A stretch of DNA of 64,000 nucleotides from positions 10,031-74,030 of the forward strand of contig CAZIJU010000007.1 of NCBI GenBank assembly GCA_964539745.1. The letters are read 5' to 3'. The stretch is from DSNY01 sp964539745 (GTDB lineage Bacteria; Pseudomonadota; Gammaproteobacteria; Burkholderiales; Burkholderiaceae_F). Below the pieces are notes generated by a model that did no database searches, was not told where the DNA came from, and worked only from the letters and a program-made list of their open reading frames with translations. Below, in pieces: positions 42,309 through 49,649 of this stretch (position 1 is its first letter; every line of letters begins with the position of its first letter). The position numbers were made by a program, and so were the translations under genes.

Positions 42309-43286
42309 ATGTTGAAGTCCTTCCTCGCCGCGGCGGCGTGCGCGCTGCTCGCGCAATCGGCCGCCGCCCAGTCGTATCCGACCAAACCCGTGCGCATCGT
42401 CGTGCCGTTCCCCGCCGGCGGAACAACGGACATCGTCGCTCGCCTCGTCGGCACGGAGCTGCAGAAGATGTGGGGCCAGCCGGTCGTCATCGAAAACCGC
42501 GGCGGCGCAGGCGGCAACATCGGCACTGAGGTCGTCGCCAAGTCGCCGGCCGACGGCTACACGCTGCTGATGGGCACGGTCGGCACGCACGCGATCAACC
42601 TGCCGCTGTACACGCAGGGCGGTGGCAAGCTGCCGTACGACCCGATCAAGGACTTCGCGCCGATCACGCTCGTGGCGGCGGTGCCGAATGTGATGGTGGT
42701 GCCGGCGTCGCTGCCGGTGAACTCGGTGCAGGAGTTCATCGCGCTGGCGCGCTCCAAGCCGGGCCAACTCAACATGGCCTCGAGCGGCAACGGCACGTCG
42801 ATCCATCTTTCCGGCGAGTTGTTCAAGAGCCTGACGAAGATCTACATGGTGCACCTGCCGTATCGGGGTTCGGCCCCCGCCGTACAGGATCTGATCGCGG
42901 GCAACACGCAGGTGATGTTCGACAACGTGCCGTCGGCGCTGCCGCACATCCGCAGCGGCCGGCTGAAGGCGCTTGCGGTCACCTCGCGCGAGCGCGCACC
43001 CGCGCTGCCGAACGTGCCCACGATCGAGGAGGCCGCGGGCCTGAAGGGCTTCGACGCGACGTCCTGGTTCGGGCTGTTCGCGCCGGCCGGCACGCCGCGC
43101 GAGATCGTCGCAAAGGTGCATCAGGACGTCGTCAAGGTGCTGAGCGCGCCCGAAATGCGCGAGCGCTTTCTCGGTCAGGGCGCCGCACCGGTCGGCAATA
43201 CGCCGGAGCAGTTCGCCGCGTTCATCCGCAGCGAAATCGACAAGTGGACGCAGGTCGTGAAATTCTCCGGCGCGAAGGTCGACTGA
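42309..43286 (+). CDS. Tripartite tricarboxylate transporter receptor (Bug family)
   Basis: A 325-aa periplasmic substrate-binding protein. Signal peptide 1-21 (ends QSAAAQ). The Bug signature follows at once: YPTKPVRIVVPFPAGGTTD, then IENRGGAGGNIGTEVVAKS, YRGSAPAVQDLIAGNTQVMFDN in outline, and ALPNVPTIEEAAGLKGFDA in outline. Bug proteins bind carboxylates for TctAB permeases or act as signalling receptors. No tctA/tctB gene is nearby, which is usual in Burkholderiales. AAGGAG lies 6 bases before the ATG at 42309. Confidence 0.95.
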   Translation: MLKSFLAAAACALLAQSAAAQSYPTKPVRIVVPFPAGGTTDIVARLVGTELQKMWGQPVVIENRGGAGGNIGTEVVAKSPADGYTLLMGTVGTHAINLPLYTQGGGKLPYDPIKDFAPITLVAAVPNVMVVPASLPVNSVQEFIALARSKPGQLNMASSGNGTSIHLSGELFKSLTKIYMVHLPYRGSAPAVQDLIAGNTQVMFDNVPSALPHIRSGRLKALAVTSRERAPALPNVPTIEEAAGLKGFDATSWFGLFAPAGTPREIVAKVHQDVVKVLSAPEMRERFLGQGAAPVGNTPEQFAAFIRSEIDKWTQVVKFSGAKVD

Positions 43287-43671
43287 AGGCTGGCGCGCTG
43301 CTCGCGCGCAAGGAACTCGCCCGCGCGCGCGCTCTCGAGGCTCTCGGTTTCTACCAGGCGCTGCTGCGCGCGCTGGTCGAGCTGTTCGGCATGGCGCACC
43401 GTCCGGAGCGCTTCGACAACCGCCGCGAAGCGGCGCGTTGCGGTGCAGGCTCACGTCACGCAGTGACGTGAAGCGCGCTTCGCGCGCGTGCCGCAGCCAC
43501 TTCGGGCTGCGCTACGTGCACGGCGACTTCCCGCCGGAGGTGCAGCGCCGGCTCGCGCACTTCGCCCTCGTACCGGACGCGCATTCGCTGGCGGGTCGCA
43601 TCGACGAGATCGTCGCCGCGATCCAAACGCAGCATGCGGCGCTTACGGCGCAGAATCGCGCGGCGCCGTGA
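43287..43671 (+). pseudogene. Decayed C-terminal fragment of a nucleotidyltransferase-like protein
   Basis: Directly after the Bug gene, frame 2 reads LLARKELARARALEALGFYQALLRALVELFGMAHRPERFD in outline. After 83 unrelated, palindrome-rich bases, another frame reads FGLRYVHGDFPPEVQRRLAHFAL and runs to a stop at 43671. The two pieces join naturally as RFD-FGLRYVHGDFP, a pattern I associate with C-terminal regions of nucleotidyltransferase-domain proteins. There is no N-terminal domain or start, so the gene is 5'-truncated and also broken by the insertion. Family assignment is tentative. Confidence 0.5.
43418..43500. repeat. 83-bp triple-hairpin insertion inside the broken gene
   Basis: Three consecutive perfect palindromes: CGCCGC-GAA-GCGGCG (43421-43435), TCACGTCAC-GCA-GTGACGTGA (43451-43471, perfect 9-bp arms) and GCGCGC-TTC-GCGCGC (43473-43487). 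All have three-base loops. An outer pair, TTGCGGTGCA and GTGCCGCAGC, closes over the last two. Removing 43418-43500 restores a continuous reading frame, so it looks like a REP/MITE-like insertion. Confidence 0.65.
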
Positions 43672-44689
43672 CGCGCTCGACCATCGCGCGCAGCGCCGCG
43701 ATCTGCGCGCCGCTTTTGATCGCGTAGTCGGGTCCCGTATAGCCCCACCAGTCCCAGCAGCCGAGCGGATTGTTCGGCAGCCAGGCGAGCAACCAGTTGG
43801 GCCGCACCGGCTTGACCTGCGGATACAGCACGATCGTGTCGTTGGCGGCCGCCCAGTCGTTGTAGCCGGCGTCGCGGACGAAGGCTTCGCCGACATCCTG
43901 TACTCCCTGGCGGCAGCCGTGCAGCGCGACGTGCACGCGGCAGCGCACGCCTGCCGCACATTGTTCCGGCACGAACACGTATCCCTCGCGGTCGAGCGAA
44001 CTGAGCAGCCAGGCGCGCCGCCACGGCGAAAGAAACTCGCCCTGCCGGAAGCGTTCGAGCCGGCCGCGGCCGTGGCGTCCGCTGGTCGCGGTGCCGTACA
44101 GGTACTCCAGCATGCGCGCGGCCGCGTCGTCGCCGCAGCGGTTCAGGTAGGGACTGGCGTTGGCTTCGCACGCCGCACCGCTCGCGCGCGTGGGCATTCC
44201 ATGGCCGAGCCCGGGCACGAACTCGAAGTGTGTTCCGGCGGGGTTGAAGTGCGCGAAGAAGTCGCGCGCCGCTTCGACGACGGTCCGTGCGACGACCGCG
44301 TCGGCGCCGCCGGCGAGCAGCCATGCGCGCGTTCGCTTGAGGTTCTCCGTCGAATCGATCCAGCGCAGCGCGGCCAGCCGCCGCGCTTCCGCGATCGCCA
44401 CCTGCGCATCCGGTGCGCCCCGCGAACAGGTGTCGAGCGCGCGCCGCGGATCGCCGGCAGCGCAGCGGTACGGCCCGCCGGCAACGACGCCGACGCCGCG
44501 CACGAGCGCCGAGTGCGCGACCGCGAACTGCACGGCCATGTAGCCGCCAGCGGACAGTCCCGAGACCGTGACCTGGGCCGGATCGGCGCCGTACGCGCGC
44601 AGCGATCCGACGTCGTCGGCGCATGCGACGAGCACAGCCAGCACCGCAGCCACGCCGATAATGCGGTGCTTACGCAAGGATCCGTCCAC
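43643..44689 (-). CDS. Extracellular short-chain-length PHA (PHB) depolymerase, type 2 catalytic domain
   Basis: A 348-aa secreted esterase that degrades polyhydroxybutyrate or its oligomers. The N-terminal hydrophobic segment (about 10-22) ends VLVAC|AD, a lipobox-like or signal-peptidase site. The lipase box GLSAGGYMAVQ holds the nucleophilic Ser near residue 46. A second conserved block is HVALHGCRQG with EAFVRDAGYNDWAAAN, and CWDWWGYTGPDYA is typical of the family. It starts with a GTG at 44689, one base from the divergent ATG of the next gene. No separate substrate-binding domain is visible. Its 3' end overlaps the pseudogene on the other strand. Confidence 0.85.
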   Translation of the reverse strand: MDGSLRKHRIIGVAAVLAVLVACADDVGSLRAYGADPAQVTVSGLSAGGYMAVQFAVAHSALVRGVGVVAGGPYRCAAGDPRRALDTCSRGAPDAQVAIAEARRLAALRWIDSTENLKRTRAWLLAGGADAVVARTVVEAARDFFAHFNPAGTHFEFVPGLGHGMPTRASGAACEANASPYLNRCGDDAAARMLEYLYGTATSGRHGRGRLERFRQGEFLSPWRRAWLLSSLDREGYVFVPEQCAAGVRCRVHVALHGCRQGVQDVGEAFVRDAGYNDWAAANDTIVLYPQVKPVRPNWLLAWLPNNPLGCWDWWGYTGPDYAIKSGAQIAALRAMVERVTAPRDSAP

Positions 44690-44690
44690 G

Positions 44691-45320
44691 ATGCCTCCCG
44701 AACGTCAAACGCCCTGGCTGGCTGGCCTGCTCGCGGCGACGATCGTCGGGCTGATCGTCTCCGGCTGGCAACCGTACGATCGGCCGACCTGGCTGCTCGA
44801 GGTCGCGCCTGTGCTGATCGTCGTGCCCCTGCTCGTCGCCACGCGGCGGCGCTACCCGCTGACCACGCTACTGTACGGTCTGATCTTTCTGCATTCGCTG
44901 GTGCTGATCGTCGGCGGCGCCTACACCTATGCGCGCGTGCCCGCCGGCTTTTGGGTGCAGGAGGCGTTCGCGTTGTCGCGCAATCCGTACGACAAGCTGG
45001 GGCATTTCATGCAGGGTTTCGTTCCGGCGATCGCCGCGCGCGAAATCCTTCTGCGCGGCGAATTCGTGCGCGGCCGGCGCATGCTCGCCTTCCTGTGCGT
45101 GTGCGTGGCGCTCGCGGTCAGCGCGTTCTACGAGCTGATCGAATGGTGGGCCGCGCTTGCGCTCGGCCAGGGCGCAGACGAATTTCTCGGCACGCAAGGC
45201 GACCCGTGGGATACGCAGTCGGACATGTTCCTGGCGTTGATCGGCGCATCGCTCGCGCTCGCCATGTTGTCGCGGCCCCACGATCGCGCGCTGCAGCAAC
45301 TGCCTCCGGTCGGCCGCTGA
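44691..45320 (+). CDS. DUF2238 (YjdF-like) inner-membrane protein
   Basis: A 209-aa polytopic membrane protein with about six hydrophobic segments. The family signature is a set of polar residues between helices: GGAYTYARVP, NPYDKLGHFMQGF, SAFYELIEWWAAL and FLGTQGDPWDTQSDM, all strongly conserved in DUF2238 and suggestive of a metal or proton site. Function unknown. The ATG at 44691 is the only in-frame start before the first helix. It is divergent from, and directly abuts, the PHA depolymerase start. Confidence 0.85.
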   Translation: MPPERQTPWLAGLLAATIVGLIVSGWQPYDRPTWLLEVAPVLIVVPLLVATRRRYPLTTLLYGLIFLHSLVLIVGGAYTYARVPAGFWVQEAFALSRNPYDKLGHFMQGFVPAIAAREILLRGEFVRGRRMLAFLCVCVALAVSAFYELIEWWAALALGQGADEFLGTQGDPWDTQSDMFLALIGASLALAMLSRPHDRALQQLPPVGR

Positions 45321-45465
45321 TGGCCGCGCGGCAAACTTGAGCCCGCGCGTCTCGTGAATAGTCGACGCATCGATTACGTTTTCAGCCATTCCGCGCGCGC
45401 TGTCATCTGATTAACTTCAGACGCGTTGTCAGGCGAAGCAGACGCGGGAAACGACGGAGCTGAAG

Positions 45466-45759
45466 ATGCTGATGCGCGTGCGCGAACAGGGCGACGAAGT
45501 CCACATCGATCTGACAGGCGTTGCCGGCCGACAGCAGCGCGTGCTCAAGGCGCTGACTGAATGCCGGCGCGACGCCGGCGGAGCGGGCGAGCCGCTGGAC
45601 CGCGCCGACGTTTCGGTCCGCGCCGGCGCGAACGACATGCACATCCGGTTGAAGGGTCGCAACGGTGTGCGCTTCGAGGCGATGACGATCTACCGCTGCC
45701 TGCGCCAAGCCCTCATCGAGCGCCCCGCCGATCCGCCGGGCGCCGTGGCCGCCGGGTAG
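45466..45759 (+). CDS. Small conserved-looking hypothetical protein
   Basis: A 97-aa protein with balanced, codon-biased composition and a GGAG 8 bases before the ATG at 45466. The N-terminal half (VREQGDEVHIDLTGVAGRQ, then VLKALTECRR) and the strand-like HIRLKGRNGVRFEAMTIY suggest a small alpha/beta fold. No signal peptide, membrane segment or motif is recognised. It stands alone between the DUF2238 gene and a repeat island. Confidence 0.55.
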   Translation: MLMRVREQGDEVHIDLTGVAGRQQRVLKALTECRRDAGGAGEPLDRADVSVRAGANDMHIRLKGRNGVRFEAMTIYRCLRQALIERPADPPGAVAAG

Positions 45760-45820
45760 CGGCGCCAGGTTTTCCGAACTACGGTCGGCTGGTCGCCCCC
45801 GGCAGCGAGTCGGGTTCGCT

Positions 45821-46229
45821 TATTGGGCGTTACCCCAGGCTCGTGATACCGCCCCCGCGCATGTTCATTTCGCCGTTGCACACGCCGGTTCCGTCATCCC
45901 GACCCCGGCCCTGAGTCGGGGGAGGGATCCGACGTGGCGGGCTGCGGAGATTCCTCGCCTTCGGCTCGGAATGACAATGGGATGCGGGCTCGGAATGACG
46001 TCTTGCTGTCATCCCGACTCCGGCGGCAAGCCGGGGGAGGGATCTCGACGCGGCGAGCTGCGGAGATTCCTCGCCTTCCGCTCGGAATGACAGTGGGATG
46101 CGGGCTCGGAATGACGGGGGATGCGGGCTCGGAAATCGGAATGACGAGGCATGCGGCTCGGAGTGACGACGGGTGAGGGATACGACGGGCGGGCGGTTGG
46201 CACGTGTCACGGCGACTCGTAATGCTCGA
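45821..46229. mobile_element. Repeat island D with inverted ends
   Basis: Left end TATTGGGCGTTACCCCAGGC-TCGTGATAC (45821-45849); right end GTGTCACGGCGACTCGTAAT-GCTCGA (46204-46229). In inverted alignment these share the GC(A/G)TTAC...TCG(T/C)GA(T/C)AC pattern of the 29.2 kb island. The interior is made of GTCATCCCGACCCCGGCCCT-, CGGCTCGGAATGAC- and GGGATGCGGGCTCGGAATGA-type units. It starts about 60 bases after the small hypothetical gene and ends 20 bases before the next one; no coding capacity. Confidence 0.6.
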
Positions 46230-46249
46230 GACCGTGGTGCCGCCGGTCG

Positions 46250-46942
46250 CTAGAAGGCGAGCTTCAGACCAGCCGTCAACAGCTTGGCCCGACGGCGATC
46301 GGGCTGAACAGCCCACGAGAAATCGACGAAGAGCTTTTCCGGACGCAACGCGTAGCGCGCGCCGATGCCGAGCCAGGCCGCTTCGCGGTCGTCGCCGTAG
46401 AGTTCCGCGCCGAAGTCGAATCCGCCGGCGCCGGTCCACTCGAGCGCCAGCGCCCACGCCGTCGCGTCGACCCGCTGCGATTGCGAGCGGCTCCAGCCAA
46501 GGTTGGCGTGCAGCAGCAGACGCTTCGCCAGCGGCATCGACATGACCGCGGCGAGCGCCGTCGTCTCGTGCCTCAAGCTTCCGCCCGGCGCCCGTTCGCC
46601 GCCGATCGAGTATGCGAGCGTGACGCCGATTTCGTCGTCGCCGAGTTCCCGCAGCCACGTCTTCCCGGACAGGGCGGCTGCGGTGAACCGGTCCGACTCC
46701 GACCGCGTCCATCCGCCACCGAACGCCAACTGCGTGCGGGCGCCCACGCCGCAACCCGGCTGGACCCATCCGCCCGTCTGCGCCGGCGCCGCCCCCGACG
46801 TGTGGCGCAGCAGATAGGACTCCAGTTCGCATTTGCCGGCGGCCAGTACGCCGGCGTCTTCGGTCGCGAACGGTCGCCCCGCCAGCGCCGGCAATGCGGC
46901 AAGCGCGAGCAGTGCACCGGCGAGAAGGCGGGCGGCGCGCAT
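46250..46942 (-). CDS. Hypothetical exported beta-barrel-like protein
   Basis: A 230-aa protein with a signal peptide (1-21, MRAARLLAGALLALAALPALA|G). After it comes a run of alternating polar/hydrophobic strands with aromatic girdles (TQLAFGGGWTRSESDRF, LLLHANLGWSRSQSQR, KLFVDFSWAVQPDRRR) and a C-terminal Phe (LTAGLKLAF), all features of outer-membrane barrels. It starts 3 bases after the upstream outer-membrane gene, so the two are co-transcribed. Function unknown; transport or sensing of small phenolics is possible but unsupported. Confidence 0.7.
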   Translation of the reverse strand: MRAARLLAGALLALAALPALAGRPFATEDAGVLAAGKCELESYLLRHTSGAAPAQTGGWVQPGCGVGARTQLAFGGGWTRSESDRFTAAALSGKTWLRELGDDEIGVTLAYSIGGERAPGGSLRHETTALAAVMSMPLAKRLLLHANLGWSRSQSQRVDATAWALALEWTGAGGFDFGAELYGDDREAAWLGIGARYALRPEKLFVDFSWAVQPDRRRAKLLTAGLKLAF

Positions 46943-46945
46943 CGT

Positions 46946-47611
46946 TCAGAACCGGTACGACAGTCCGAGCGACACCACCGGATACGCCTTGAAGTCGTCG
47001 ACGGCGTCGCGGAACTGCGCTTCCTCGGCACGCAGGTCGTTCTGCAATTGCGTGCACACCGGCGCGGGCAGCGACGGCCCGCAGGTGCCGGTGAGGCTCG
47101 CACGGGTCTTCTGGAACATCACGCCGAGATCGATGCTCGCGCCGAAACCCGCTGCGCCGCGCGGCGCCGAGCCCCAGCCGATGCCAAGATAGGGGCTCGT
47201 CTTGTCGAAGCGCACGCGGCCGTCGAGCGTGCCGACATCGGCCGAGTTGTAGGGCACGCCGTTGATCTCGATCGTGCTGCCGTCGCCGCGTCCGGTGAAA
47301 TCGAAGCGATTGTCGTTGTAGGCCACACCCGCCGAGATGCGGAAGCTTCCGGCGAACGGGTGCAGATCCGCGAGCGCGAAAACCGTGCCGAACTTGAGTT
47401 TGGCGTCGTAGCGGATGCCCGATTCGGTCTGATCGCGCGATAACGATCCGCCGTTGGCCCACAGGCGGGCCGCGAAGCGGTCCGCCAGCGGCCAGCCGAA
47501 TTCGGCGCCGAGTCCGGTCGTTCCGCCTTTGACGGCGATCGTTTGCGCGGCCGCCGGCGTGGCGGCGCTGATCAGCAGCGCGGCGAGCGCCGCGTGGGTG
47601 CGTCTTTGCAT
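46946..47611 (-). CDS. Outer-membrane beta-barrel protein (OmpW-like opacity family)
   Basis: A 221-aa exported protein. Signal peptide 1-22 (ends ATPAAAQ). Strands such as GLGAEFGWPLADRFAARLW, LADLHPFAGSFRISAGVAYN and SPYLGIGWGSAP follow, ending SLGLSYRF with a C-terminal Phe. HPFAGSFRISAGVAYN and SPYLGIGWG are typical of a conserved proteobacterial OM-protein family that often carries a loop with two Cys (here TGTCGPSLPAPVCTQL). The start ATG 47611 is chosen for the signal peptide. First gene of a two-gene OM operon. Confidence 0.78.
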   Translation of the reverse strand: MQRRTHAALAALLISAATPAAAQTIAVKGGTTGLGAEFGWPLADRFAARLWANGGSLSRDQTESGIRYDAKLKFGTVFALADLHPFAGSFRISAGVAYNDNRFDFTGRGDGSTIEINGVPYNSADVGTLDGRVRFDKTSPYLGIGWGSAPRGAAGFGASIDLGVMFQKTRASLTGTCGPSLPAPVCTQLQNDLRAEEAQFRDAVDDFKAYPVVSLGLSYRF

Positions 47612-47657
47612 CCTCAACCTCGTTGTCGTGCGTGGCGCCGCACGCAGGCGTCGGCCG

Positions 47658-48671
47658 TCATTGGCCGCCGAGCACGATAGTGACGCACACGGCCGCGTGA
47701 TCCGGAAAGATGCGGCCCAAGTCCGCCCCAATCGGGTCGGCGCCCTGCAGCGCCGGGCGGCGGCGCTCCATCAGATGGTCGGCGAAGATCTCGACCGCAG
47801 CGACGTACCCGATCGCGCGCGCCGATTGCGCGACGAACTCCTCGGACACCAGCACGTGGTCGATCCGCTCCGGCTCGCCGCCGTGCAGGACCGTGAACGC
47901 GACGTCGCGCGCACGTTGCGGGGCGGGCCGTCGCACCACGTCGAACGCATCGAACAGCATGCAGTCGCGCTGCGGGCGGTCGTCGGACTTCCAGGACGTG
48001 TCGGCGACGATCTGCGTGGTCACCGCGCCCGGCGCGTCGTTGAAGTCGCCGGCGACCAACAGCGGCGCGCGCGAACCGAGCGTGGCTTCGACGACGAGCC
48101 GGCGCAGCGCCGCCGCCTCGGCGCCGCGGATGATCAGCGAACGAAGCTCGCCGCGCGCCTCGGCGTACGGGTCGTCGGGTCGCTCGCCGTCGACGAATTC
48201 CGGGCGGCGCGACTTCAGGTGCACGTTCAGCAGCGTCAGCGGCGTGCCGTCGGGCAGCGGCACCGTCGCGCGCAGCAGCGGCCGCGAGAACTGCGTGTGC
48301 TGGCCACGCTCGGGCACCGGCACCGCACAGCCCGGCGGCAGGTCGGCGATCGACTCGACGCGCGGCTGCCACGGCTGCCGCCAGACCAGACCGACCCGCG
48401 GCTTCGCATTGTTCTCGTCCGCGAGCGGCACGGCAAAGCCGAAAGCGCGCCCGCGGCTTGCCGTCTGCCGAACCACGTCCGACAGTGCCTGCTCATGGAA
48501 GACCTCCTGCACCAGCACGAAATCGGCCGCGAGCCGGTCGAACAGCGTGGCGAGCCACTGCGTCTTCGCGATGTACTCGTCCGGCGTGTACGGCGCGAAA
48601 CCGTCGTACGTGCGCCGCCCGGCCAGCGCGAGGTTCAGACAGTTGATCGTCGCGATGCGCAGCGTATTCAC
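47658..48671 (-). CDS. Endonuclease/exonuclease/phosphatase family protein
   Basis: A 337-aa EEP-fold metal-dependent hydrolase. All core motifs are present: ATINCLNL (Asn), LVQEVF (metal-binding Glu), LNVHLKSRRPEF (His), VAGDFNDAP (Asp/Asn), RIDHVLVSEEF and FPDHAAVCVTI (catalytic Asp-His). There is no signal peptide, so it is probably cytoplasmic. Candidate substrates are DNA, RNA or phosphodiesters; not decidable. GTG start at 48671, 4 bases after the VOC-protein stop, third in a three-gene operon. Confidence 0.85.
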   Translation of the reverse strand: MNTLRIATINCLNLALAGRRTYDGFAPYTPDEYIAKTQWLATLFDRLAADFVLVQEVFHEQALSDVVRQTASRGRAFGFAVPLADENNAKPRVGLVWRQPWQPRVESIADLPPGCAVPVPERGQHTQFSRPLLRATVPLPDGTPLTLLNVHLKSRRPEFVDGERPDDPYAEARGELRSLIIRGAEAAALRRLVVEATLGSRAPLLVAGDFNDAPGAVTTQIVADTSWKSDDRPQRDCMLFDAFDVVRRPAPQRARDVAFTVLHGGEPERIDHVLVSEEFVAQSARAIGYVAAVEIFADHLMERRRPALQGADPIGADLGRIFPDHAAVCVTIVLGGQ

Positions 48672-48675
48672 TCGA

Positions 48676-49068
48676 TCAAGCGGCTGCGGCCGGTCTGCGC
48701 TCTTCCATCAGCGCGAGCAGGTTCGAATCGGGGTCCCGGAAGAACGCCATCCACAGTTCGTGATCGGGCATCCTGGCGACGAGGTGCGGCGGCTGCTCGA
48801 AGTACACGCCGGCGGACGTCAGCCTCGCGACCATGGCGTCGATGGCGGCCACCCGCAGGTAGATGCAGAACGCGGCCTGCCCCGGACCGCGCGGCTCATG
48901 CCCGCCTTCGAGCATCAGCCGCACCCCCGCGCAGTCGAAGAACGCCAGATCGCCGAAGCGGAACAGCGGCGCAAGCCCCAGCGTGTCGCGATAGAAGCGC
49001 TCGGCGCGGTCGGCGTCCGACACGTGCAGCGCGATCTGGCCGATCGGGCCGAGTCCCGCGCTACCCAT
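48676..49068 (-). CDS. VOC (glyoxalase/bleomycin-resistance) family protein
   Basis: A 130-aa single vicinal-oxygen-chelate module pair. The first beta-alpha-beta unit is IGQIALHVSDADRAERFYRD, with a His metal ligand; the second unit is the region INDMVARL-like AIDAMVARL, with MAFFRDPDSNLLALMEE near the end. The metal-site His/Glu pattern (H at 14, Glu at 54, His at 101, Glu at about 122) looks complete enough for a dioxygenase, lyase or epimerase-type enzyme. Substrate unknown. Spaced 4 bases from both neighbours. Confidence 0.85.
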   Translation of the reverse strand: MGSAGLGPIGQIALHVSDADRAERFYRDTLGLAPLFRFGDLAFFDCAGVRLMLEGGHEPRGPGQAAFCIYLRVAAIDAMVARLTSAGVYFEQPPHLVARMPDHELWMAFFRDPDSNLLALMEERRPAAAA

Positions 49069-49072
49069 CGCA

Positions 49073-49501
49073 TCATTCCTCGCTCTCGTCGAAGCGCGGC
49101 TTGCGGACGAAACCGCGCGCCTCGGCGCTGCCCTGGTAGCCGCCCGACTTTCGCTGGCGCTCGGCGCCGCCGCGCTCGCTGCCCGTGCGCGGTCGCGGCG
49201 TGGTCACCTCCATCAATTGGATCACGAGCCGCAGCGCCTTGTTGACCGAGGCGTCGCCGCGGAAAACGCGCGCCACGTCGGGGTCGAGCGTCACCGTGAA
49301 GCCGCGCGCGTGACCGTCCTCGCCGCGCGTGTGCTTCGGGCGCGGCACGCGCTGGTACGGGTCGCCGTAGGCTTCGCGCGGCGGCCCGGGCGGTCGGGTG
49401 CGCGTCGCGCCGCCCGTCTCGTTGCTGCGGAACGGCTTGCGCGGCGCCCGCTCGTCGCGCGTACCGCGCGTCGCGCCGCCTTTGCCTGCGAACTTCTTCA
49501 T
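49073..49501 (-). CDS. Hypothetical basic, Gly/Arg-rich protein
   Basis: A 142-aa protein, strongly basic and low-complexity at both ends (MKKFAGKGGATRGTRDERAP; KPRFDESEE). A short ordered middle segment (GFTVTLDPDVARVFRGDASVNKALRLVIQLME in outline) resembles a small ribbon-helix or swapped-hairpin motif with a conserved DPDVARVF core. The composition suggests nucleic-acid binding. First of a three-gene operon with the VOC and EEP proteins, which hints at a nucleic-acid-related role, but that is only inference. Confidence 0.65.
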   Translation of the reverse strand: MKKFAGKGGATRGTRDERAPRKPFRSNETGGATRTRPPGPPREAYGDPYQRVPRPKHTRGEDGHARGFTVTLDPDVARVFRGDASVNKALRLVIQLMEVTTPRPRTGSERGGAERQRKSGGYQGSAEARGFVRKPRFDESEE

Positions 49502-49593
49502 GTTCGACCTCGTTTGCGCAGCGCACGTCGTCGGCGCGCCTGCGACGGAATACGGCATCGCGGCGCGCCGGGTGCAACTGTAGCGCGACCCGC

Positions 49594-49630
49594 AAGAAAA
49601 GACGCCGCCGTCCTGTCGGACGGCGGCGTC
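49594..49630 (-). terminator. Strong rho-independent terminator after fadD
   Basis: Minus-strand reading GACGCCGCCGTCC-GACA-GGACGGCGGCGTC (perfect 13-bp stem) followed by TTTTCTT, 20 bases after the fadD stop. Confidence 0.88.
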
Positions 49631-49649
49631 CGTTCACGAGCGCAAACGG

